Source: Chamaelirium japonicum
Taxonomy: Eukaryota; Streptophyta; Magnoliopsida; Liliales; Melanthiaceae
Assembly: GCA_947650365.1 (NCBI GenBank)
Contig: OX393557.1
Span: 52,212,472-52,276,471, forward strand
Length of the DNA: 64,000 nt
Direction of reading: 5' to 3'
Within the stretch, counting starts at the first letter, position 1. Every line of letters starts with the position of its first letter. Of the stretch, positions 56,206 to 64,000 are shown one piece after another. The notes under the pieces were generated by a model. That model made no database searches. It saw only the letters and a program-made list of their open reading frames with translations, and had not been told where the DNA came from. Made by a program: the position numbers and the translations under genes.

Positions 56206-57257
56206 CCTTCATTTTGACCACACGAGGGGGACACCTCAAGGGGTGAGGTGTCCCTCCCCTTGACCTGGTTAGACCACTCATTAGATATTTAGGGTTGGGG
56301 ACACCTATCTAGGGTTTAGGTTTAGACTTTAGGTTTAACTATTTGGTTTAATGCTAAACTAATTAGCTAATTAATCCTAATTAATGAAACTATATAATTA
56401 TGTAAATAAATAACAAAATATATTTTTATTCACAAATAAGTCCCTTTTATTTATATTTCAATCAGATATAAGTATTTATCATTTTGAAGAAAAAAAATCC
56501 ATTTTTTATATTTATGATTTTACTCTTTTCTCGTAAAAGCCCCCATTTCCCCGACCTGTACAAGCTCCCGTGCACTGAGCCAGTGCATCAAAGCTTGGAG
56601 AGAAGAGTTCTCCTAGACTAATAGAGGAGGAATGCCTCCTAGGGCGTTCCCTCGGGTACCCTAACTTGTTAGGGATATATCAATAAATCATGAATTAGTT
56701 AGAGTCCATAATTATCCGATGGAAAATGCACTTATCTGTGTTTAATCCTATCCTACCAAGCCTAATTTTAATCCTGAATTAATGCCAAACACGACCTAAG
56801 AGTGTATGATGATTGGAGCTAGCTTAGCTTAAGCTCAACCTTTGAGGTTAATTTGTGAGTAAAGAATGTGCTTCTTTGGCTCTAAACCGAGTTATTAACG
56901 ATCGAGGAAAATCAGTTAACCACCTTATCATCCAATTTTTGCCCCACCCCCCAATTAACCAACACACATCTCCAACAATTGCATCTGATACAAAACATGG
57001 AAGGATGGAGAGACAAAGAGAGAGATCTCTATCACCATCCATTATTCATCATCAAGGAAATTAACCCAACACATTTGAAGCTACACATAGCCTACTTATC
57101 ACTGTCATCATTTGTGATCAATGACAATGTGCAAGCCGCCATAATTATTACTTAATTGTTAATACCAACAACTTAACACAACCAACCATATATATAAATA
57201 GAGAGAGAGAGAGAGAGAGGCCGTGGAGCATGGAGAGATCCGGATAGAGCTTAATTT
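56206..57257. other. spacer and 3' flank of GASA gene 2
   Basis: A short palindrome GGGACACCTC...GAGGTGTCCC lies at about 56,228-56,258. The rest is AT-rich. A GA tract (about 57,198-57,219) lies in the probable 3' UTR of GASA gene 2. No further gene. Confidence 0.5.
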
Positions 57258-57972
57258 TCATGGGCACTTGTACTTCTTCAAGGGTCCGTTGACGATGATC
57301 TTGGTCATGTAGCAGGGGCACTTGCTCTCGTCCTTTAGGCTCGGCACGCACTTGCAAGCCATGCAGCAGTCGACGCAGTCCTTGTAGCACCGCCGCTTGG
57401 GCTTCGGGCCCTTGTAGCACCGCTCCATGCACTTGCCCTGGCAGAAGTCTGCACAAACATCAGACCCATCAACCCAAACTGAAATTGCAAAACAAAGTAA
57501 ATTTAAAACTTGGAACAAACTAATTATAATGTAAAGGTCGATCGGTCTGCAAACGAGCCAAGTTGCAGAGCTCATGAACAAGCTCGGTAAGTGTGGCTCG
57601 ATCGAGATTGTTCGATTATTAATTGAGCCAATCCCAAATCCGGCGGGGTCTATATTAGGCTCGTTCGAAATTGTTGGATTGTTAGTTCAGCCATATCTAA
57701 CCTTCGGGCTTAATTAGGCTAATTTGATAAACGAGTCGAGCTCAATCAGACCAATGTTAGGCTGGATACAATTAATAGTCGAGCCAACCTAATTTTTGAC
57801 CAAGCCGAGTTTAAATAGACGAAAGCTCTATGACACTACTGTTGCTCAGAAAGATTACAAGCTGTAAGAGACTAATATTGTTAGTACTACCTGAAGCAGC
57901 AATTGCAGATTCAAGGTAGGATGAAGTTATGAGGAGGAGCATGAGAGCCAAGGTGAGAGTGAGAACCTTCAT
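57258..57972 (-). CDS. GASA/snakin-type cysteine-rich peptide 2 (divergent)
   Basis: Two exons, 57891-57972 and 57258-57448, with a 442-bp intron (donor TTCAG/GTAGTA, acceptor TTTGTGCAG/AC), encode 90 residues. The signal peptide is MKVLTLTLALMLLLITSS. The domain has all 12 cysteines (DFCQGKCMERC, RRCYKDCVDCCMACKC, SKCPCYM, YKCP). It departs from the family norm: the usual CSKAG becomes CYKGPKPK, and the usual VPSGTYGNK loop is shortened to VPSLKDES. Exon lengths equal those of GASA gene 1, so the two are paralogs in opposite orientation about 25 kb apart. The peptide is expected to be secreted. Altered loops hint at a changed role (inference). Confidence 0.92.
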
Positions 57973-57976
57973 GTTT

Positions 57977-57978
<2 letters not shown>

Positions 57979-58018
<40 letters not shown>
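57979..58018. repeat. (GA)n tract in the GASA 2 leader
   Basis: Lies just before the start codon on the minus strand, in the same place as the CT tract of GASA gene 1. Confidence 0.92.
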
Positions 58019-58020
<2 letters not shown>

Positions 58021-58062
58021 AGCGTAGAAGTGGGTGATGAGTTGGGAGAGTAAGGGTGAGTA

Positions 58063-58073
58063 TCTATATAGAG
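58063..58073 (-). promoter_or_regulatory. TATA box of GASA gene 2
   Basis: TCTATATAGA on the minus strand, about 95 bp upstream of the ATG, equivalent to the TATA at 31,884 in GASA gene 1. Confidence 0.6.
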
Positions 58074-58137
58074 AGAGAGAGAGAGAGAAAGGAGGGAGGG
58101 AGCTAGGGACTGGGTGAGGCTTCAACTGAGGCAGTGG

Positions 58138-58584
58138 CAGGGGTGTAAAACGGGCCGGCCGGACCTATAATATCTCGTGCAGGACGGGTCGGGCCTATAT
58201 ATATGCTAAGCCCGGAGTAGTCCATCGGGCTGGGCCAGGATGCAGGCCTAATATCTGAGTCCGGGCCGAGCCTATGTATACATGTATTGGTAAATTCAGA
58301 CCGGGCCGGCTTTGGGTTAAAACATATGGTTTGATAAAAAAATTCTTCTAAAGATATGGGTAGGATCAAACACAGAACCTCATGACAATTCTCAGAATCT
58401 TTAGCCACTATACTATACTTATTTGGTGTTACTTTAGGGTTTCGTTTCGGACCAGGCCGGACTGAGCTGCAGGCTTAGGTGGTGGCCCGAGCCTGACTCA
58501 TGGTGCTTTCAGGCCCGACCAGGCCGGGTCGGCCCTTTGACTTTGAGGCCGGGTTCGGGTATGTGAGTTTTTTTTACACCCCTA
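58138..58584. mobile_element. hAT-type MITE in the GASA 2 promoter, TIR (C/T)AGGGGTGTAAAA
   Basis: Perfect 8-bp target duplication GGCAGTGG (58,130-58,137 and 58,585-58,592). The ends are CAGGGGTGTAAAA and, on the other strand, TAGGGGTGTAAAA. The interior has CGGGCCGG-type words. The related block at 55.98 kb shows the uninterrupted site. Confidence 0.94.
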
Positions 58585-58617
58585 GGCAGTGGGGTCTCGG
58601 GCTAGCTGTGGCCAGTG

Positions 58618-59187
58618 TAGGGATGGCAACGGGTCGGGTTTGGGACGGGTCGGCCCTATCCCGAACCCGCGCCATAATATTTTATCCCGCCCATACCCGT
58701 TCCAAACCCGCGTCGGGTTTTGAGGGTAATTTCCAAACCCGTCCCAATTAATATTGGAGAAACCTATACCCGCCCCGCCTCGCCCCATTTATGCATTGCG
58801 GGTCGGGTCGGGTCGGATCGGCTACATAAAAAACTACATATTTAGCTTCTTTGGCCCACCTAGCCGTAACTCTACATAGAGAAAAATACAGAGCAAATGT
58901 TCCTCCTATATTACGATCACATAGTTATAAGCACAAGTCAACTTATTATATAATCTTGAGAACCAACATATCAAATAATATTTAAGATATATGAATATAT
59001 GATAGGTTATATACCCGGGTCGGGTCGGGGCGGATTGGAGTAAAACCCGAACCCGACCCAAACCCGACCGGGTTTTAAATTCAAATCCCAAACCCGTCCT
59101 AAACCCATTTTTGAGCATCCCAAACCCGTCCCAATCGGGTCGGGTCGGGTCGGGTAACCCGGTAAACCCGGATAATTGCCATCCCTA
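58618..59187. mobile_element. second hAT-type MITE in the GASA 2 promoter, TIR TAGGGATGGCAA
   Basis: Perfect 8-bp target duplication GGCCAGTG (58,610-58,617 and 59,188-59,195). The ends are TAGGGATGGCAAC and, on the other strand, TAGGGATGGCAAT. The interior is GGGTCGGG iterations with an AT-rich centre. It is the same family type as 35,237-35,720. Confidence 0.94.
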
Positions 59188-59210
59188 GGCCAGTGGTTTC
59201 TAAAAGTATA

Positions 59211-59223
59211 CGCATGCATGCAT
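59211..59223 (-). promoter_or_regulatory. RY-type motif displaced from GASA gene 2
   Basis: GCATGCATGCATG, about 1.24 kb upstream of the GASA 2 start. Without the two MITEs (about 1,033 bp with their duplications) it would sit about 0.2 kb away, as in GASA gene 1. Confidence 0.55.
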
Positions 59224-59334
59224 GGGGAAGCGTGTAAGAATTCTCTCTCTCTCTCTCTCATGGGAGAAGTCCAAGTTGAAAGTAAGAGAGTTTTAGTGGG
59301 ATTTAACCGAGGAGGTGCACATGGTGGCCGCCCG

Positions 59335-60085
59335 GGGTGGGTCTCATGTGAGTCCGCTGCAACTGATGGAGTCTGTGTGGGGGAAGAGAGGCTTGATCAT
59401 CAACTTGTTACGTTATAGGTGGCTTCAGTCCCCAGATATCTCTATCCAACTCTTCAAGCAAAGGGATTAGGGCAAGCTCACTATCATAACATGGTCTTAT
59501 GGACCATATCTTGCAAAATCCCGGGGTTGGGATACTAGGATCGTCTTTAGTCAATGCCTAGGATCTTGTCTTTGCCGCTGTTATGGAGAGAAGTGATACA
59601 CTTGAATCCTTGAAGGTTTGAGCCGTAGTAATCCATGCACCAATACTGTTGAAAAAGGACGGCCAATGATCTTTATTTTTCAATATGACGTTTTTTAGTT
59701 TATCGTTTTTTAATACTCGTTATTTTTTACCATTAAAAAAAATAAATTGATCGTCGTTTATTAAAAGATAAAATTTATCCGTCGTTTATTTATGTAATTT
59801 ATTTCTCAAATTAGTGTAACCTCCTAATGTACTGGATGCTCCTGCTCAAAATCTCGCTATCCCTTCCAAACCATGCTCTTCCGGTTTTAGATTGGATTCT
59901 GGAGCGCAGATTCAGATTTTGGGAAGTACAGTTTCGTTACGTGGTTACAAATATATTCCTTCATAAAAATGTATAGTAACATCGATTATTCTTTATAAAT
60001 GACCTTTCAAAACGTCTACTTAAATATCCTATAATTGATAGTACATTGTTTGTTGCTATTGTTGTTATATTGTAATAAATTTATT
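59335..60085. other. gene-free spacer
   Basis: The duplicated GASA upstream block ends near 59,330. Beyond it I see AT-rich sequence with no gene, RNA or element ends. Confidence 0.4.
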
Positions 60086-60087
60086 AT

Positions 60088-60562
<475 letters not shown>

Positions 60563-60612
<50 letters not shown>
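60563..60612. repeat. (TA)n microsatellite
   Basis: About 25 TA units bordering the MITE on its right. Confidence 0.95.
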
Positions 60613-60615
<3 letters not shown>

Positions 60616-60981
60616 AATTTGACGCTCTCGTGCACCCGCTCCATGCTCTGGTTATTTACCGTGGGTGCAATTTTTCGATGACCACGCCCACAAGAAACGT
60701 CACATCCTCCCTTGGAAGTGGCAACTTCGAACTCCTCCTTATCTCCTCTGCCCCGAGCGAGCAGGTCGAGACGAGGATGATGCGCTAGGGACTTCGCCTC
60801 CTCCATGGAGTTTGGGTACCCGATGTCTAGCATTGAACTCGAGCGAGGGATGCGAGAAGATCTAAGATCTCTAGAATGGGTGCCCCCATGGGTTTTTACT
60901 GCTCTGGGTTGAGGGGTCTTCAGGTGACAAGGAGAAGAAGAGCGAGTGGGTGTGAACTAGGTGATTCATTCACGTAAGGTA
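60613..60981. other. gene-free spacer
   Basis: No coding region or repeat recognised between the TA tract and the solo LTR. Confidence 0.4.
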
Positions 60982-63291
60982 TGTTGGAAATAAATCCATA
61001 GTAGAGGCCCGCAGCGGAAGCAAAGTGAAGGTCCAAAGACTGAGAGCGTTGTGCGTTACATATCAAAATTTTCATCGAAACGATCTACACGTGTGTGTAT
61101 GAATCTAGCATGACAACTACGCGAACCCCTAACATCGATCTAACGCGAAATAACAATCTAGCATGTATGCATGTTCTATCTATGCTAGATCTACAAGTTA
61201 GAGATCTTACCTACGTGCGGATTCTTTCACCGCGATAAGTTTCTTCTTTGTCGATGGAGACGGGCTCAGATTTGCTCAACATACCTTCGGTGTAACATCC
61301 ATAACTTTCTGATCTGAACTCCGATTGGGCTGAATTTTGGACGGCAAGTAGAGAACTTCTAGACGCAACTTTTGCAGGTAGTTTCACATCGTTTGGATTT
61401 CTGAATCTCATGCAATCGCAGAAACATCGCTAATTTCTGTACAGATTATGGATAGCAAAAGCTTGCGGGAGATGCCTTCTAGTTCACCCGATCTCGCATG
61501 ATGCATAGCACCTTGTCGATGGATCTCTGAGTGCCTTCATCCGACAAGCCTTTTCCTTCTATAAAACACCACGCGAGGAAGACGAGTTGCCATCCAATGG
61601 TGCAAGCGAAGGAGAGAGACGAGAGAGGAGAGGAGAAAAGAGGAGAGAGGGGCGGATAGGGTTTCCCCAATAGGCATTATGCATGGTCGGCCCTCCCTCT
61701 CCCCCATTGCTCTTATATAGGGCTGCCCTATCCTTTGGATAAAGCTCTAACGGATAAGTTTAACTGATTCAAACCTCTTCCTATATATCTCTTATTTTAT
61801 CTCTATCTTTTTCTTGGTTTTGAAAATGGTCGAAACCAGCCCATTTTCTGTGCCTCATAATCGGCGCCTTTCATTGAAGGCAACAACCTCTTATAACAAA
61901 GGGGGCCGGCCTTGACCAGTCTCATAACACTTAGGACCAGCCCCCCTAGTGTATAGTGGCGCATGGTATGACCAAAACGCCCTTATGTCACTAGTAGGCC
62001 GTTCCTCGTGTACGAGACTTTGCAAGGCACATATAAGTGAAGTGCACTAGTGATTTCACTATTCTCTGAGGTTCCCGTAGGGTGACCCTAGTGAAGTCAA
62101 CTAGTTAATTCGCAACATGTCCCAGTACATCGCACCCATATGGCAAAGTCCACTAATGGCAAGGAATTGCTAATGCATCTCTGCACTAACCTAGGGTTTT
62201 CCCTTAGTGCTCACACGTAGCTACGCATCTACCATGCACTAGTGCTAAGCACTCACGGAGCGTAGACTTAGACTTCTCACTTTCTCTAACTGCGTTCTAT
62301 GTTTTGAGGAGATGGTACAAGGACCGTACATAATATGGATAAGGTAGAACCTTCAGGGACCAGGGTTCATGGCTTCCAAATTAGACTCGATTGACACACT
62401 ACCTGAGTGTACCATCGATCCTCTGAGTCCTAGTTAACCTGCGTGGCCACCTAGAGTGCGACGCAGGCTGCACTCTGATTCCCCCGGACTTACTATGTTC
62501 TTCTGCATACCCCTGCTCTCCACTTAGTATGGTAAACCTGTTGTCCCTCCACATGGTGCCATGATGCAACTCGAGTAGTGGAGAATACCGTCAAACTCGA
62601 GTGCTCATATGACTTGGTTCCTTCCAGGTTGACCTTGTACATCGTACCTCTGATTACTCTGCTGAGTAACCGGATTCGTCACTAGTCCAACTGATGACCA
62701 CCTGGCCAGGGTTTAATACGACGTAGGTCAGACCAAGGAACGCACCTCTCGTCAGAGATGTGGATGGCCTACAGGAGTGACAAGCTAATGCAACGCCAGT
62801 CGGGTAACCCAGTACACTATGGTTTTGGATCGATCATTGTATCCGAATCCTCACATATTAGTGCACCAAAAACACCACTCAACTAGTTAGTCCATCAGAC
62901 ATGGTTCCTCAGGGTTTAGGATCATTTTACCCTAAGCAGAAACATGGCTTAGTGCACCGGTGTCTGCTCACCGTTCTGTGCACCGTGTTGGTTCCGTTCG
63001 ACCACAAACACTGTGCCTGGTAATGACCGTGGTGGAGACACCCATGCTCTGTCATCCCAACAGCTTATCTTGATAGGGCGACCAACCCTAATCAGTGCTG
63101 CGAATATATTTAGGTTACATGGGACTAGTCCCTTGAGTCTCCCACTCAAGTGGATTACCATGTAGCCATGGCTCTCTGTTTTGTAATCAGAACACGTACT
63201 AAGGTACGTACCAAGATGCAATCCTAAGCTATCAACCATACATAGCTAAATTATAGATTTTTACAAGCTGTAGACCTCATCAATTCTAACA
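60982..63291 (-). mobile_element. solo LTR, about 2.3 kb
   Basis: Bounded by TG...CA (TGTTGGAAATAAATCC to TCAATTCTAACA on the plus strand) and flanked by a perfect 5-bp duplication AGGTA (60,977-60,981 and 63,292-63,296). On the minus strand CCTATATAAGAGC (about 61,713) is a TATA-like promoter and TTCCGCTGCGGGCC lies near the 3' end, as in many copia LTRs, so the minus strand is the probable sense. No internal region is present, fitting loss by LTR-LTR recombination. The long LTR suggests a SIRE/Maximus-like copia, which is not certain. Confidence 0.8.
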
Positions 63292-63296
63292 AGGTA

Positions 63297-64000
63297 AGCT
63301 AGAAAAGCCTTTGCCCTACAAAGGACCCACACTTTTTTTAGTACCTCTACCCCACCTTTTATAGGAAGATCTGGAAGAAAGGTTTGGGGCCTATTATTAC
63401 ATGATACATGTCTCACATGTCCCTCACATGTGATGTCCTTACTAATTACAATCTCGACCTATCCCTCTTGGACAATTGTACTCTTTGAGTAGGTACTAGA
63501 GCTCACATCATGGGCACGTCCAGGTGTCATCCATTGAGTTGTGAGACCACAAGATTTTATCCCTCTTTTGGCGAGGTTACTTTCTGCTGTCTTCGACTCT
63601 GGATCGGGATCCTGCGAAGAGGCGTCCATAGGGAACTAGCCCCTCGTGGGGGTGCCTATTCCTTCTGGTGTCTCCTTAACTCACACTTGGGTGACTATGG
63701 GAAGTTGTGGCCAGACCCTCTGAGGGATCATACCCCGGAAGAAGGGGGGGGGGGGGGCGCTCTCGTTAGCGACTCTATCCCCATGGGTAACTATTTTTCC
63801 TGTTGGTAGCTTTGCTTCCAAGGTCGATTTGTCCGTCCTATTGGCGGCTTTGGCCAAAGGGTGGCTTGTTCGCTTTTTTGGTGGCTCTACCCCCAAAGGC
63901 ACTTTGTCATACCTATTGGGACTTTGCCCCTAGGGGCGGCTTTTGAAATTGCAATGCCCCTACTAGGGTAGTTCTCGTAGTGCGGAAGGAACAATACCAA
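63297..64000. other. unassigned sequence with short diverged repeats
   Basis: A G run at about 63,746-63,757 and loosely repeated TTGGCGGCTTTG / TTGGTGGCTCTA / GGGGCGGCTTTT phrases occur near 63,780-63,950. No gene is supported; it could be part of another element that continues past the window. Confidence 0.35.

Noticed and set aside
62949-63809. Open frames of about 96-99 codons on either strand near the end of the window
   Set aside because: One lies within the solo LTR and the other in unassigned sequence. Neither shows a recognised domain or splice context.

Overview
The window is flowering-plant nuclear DNA. The evidence is spliced genes with GT-AG introns, two cysteine-rich GASA/snakin genes, plant Ty1/copia and Ty3/gypsy LTR elements, a plant L1-type LINE, a CACTA DNA transposon and many hAT-type MITEs. 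The species cannot be named from the sequence. Roughly three quarters of the window is repeats.

Layout. 0.05-0.31 kb: degenerate hAT-like MITE. 0.67-4.33 kb and 4.95-10.39 kb: two young Ty1/copia elements, both minus strand, with matching LTRs and target duplications. They lie in or beside an older, decayed plus-strand Athila-like gypsy element (to about 13.9 kb), which also carries a hAT MITE. 13.96-15.9 kb: remains of a second gypsy element on the minus strand. 16.05-17.65 kb: LINE remnant. 18.0-27.0 kb: the main host gene, encoding an LRR plus WD40 protein with a WDxR (DDB1-CUL4 receptor) motif. Seven exons are resolved here and the first coding exon was not found. 27-31.8 kb: foldback MITEs, a tandem duplication and a hAT-like element. 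31.9-33.7 kb: GASA gene 1 (+), whose intron holds a hAT MITE with clear terminal repeats. 34.0-35.7 kb: LTR relic and another hAT MITE.

35.8-55.06 kb is best read as one CACTA (En/Spm) element of about 19 kb on the minus strand. It has a CACTA terminus at 55,064, subterminal Y-ACCGACGG/CCGTCGGT repeats at both ends, and a broken tnp2-type transposase at 49.06-52.66 kb. Inside it is a 12.2-kb satellite array (36,408-48,597) of about 67 monomers of 181 or 185 bp. The array has a four-monomer higher-order repeat of 728 bp and a larger duplication at a 4,728-bp offset. It appears to interrupt a second transposon gene. This is the most unusual feature of the window.

55.06-59.3 kb holds a relic of a third GASA gene (promoter and first codons only) and the intact GASA gene 2 (-). 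The relic and gene 2 share a duplicated promoter block. In gene 2 that block was split by two hAT MITEs with perfect 8-bp target duplications, moving a conserved RY (CATGCATG) motif from about 0.2-0.3 kb to 1.2 kb upstream of the start codon. 60.18-60.56 kb: a MITE set between TA microsatellites. 60.98-63.29 kb: a solo LTR flanked by AGGTA. No other host gene is supported.

The host genes act separately. The WD40 protein is a probable nuclear or cytosolic ubiquitin-ligase adaptor. The GASA proteins are secreted, disulfide-rich peptides.
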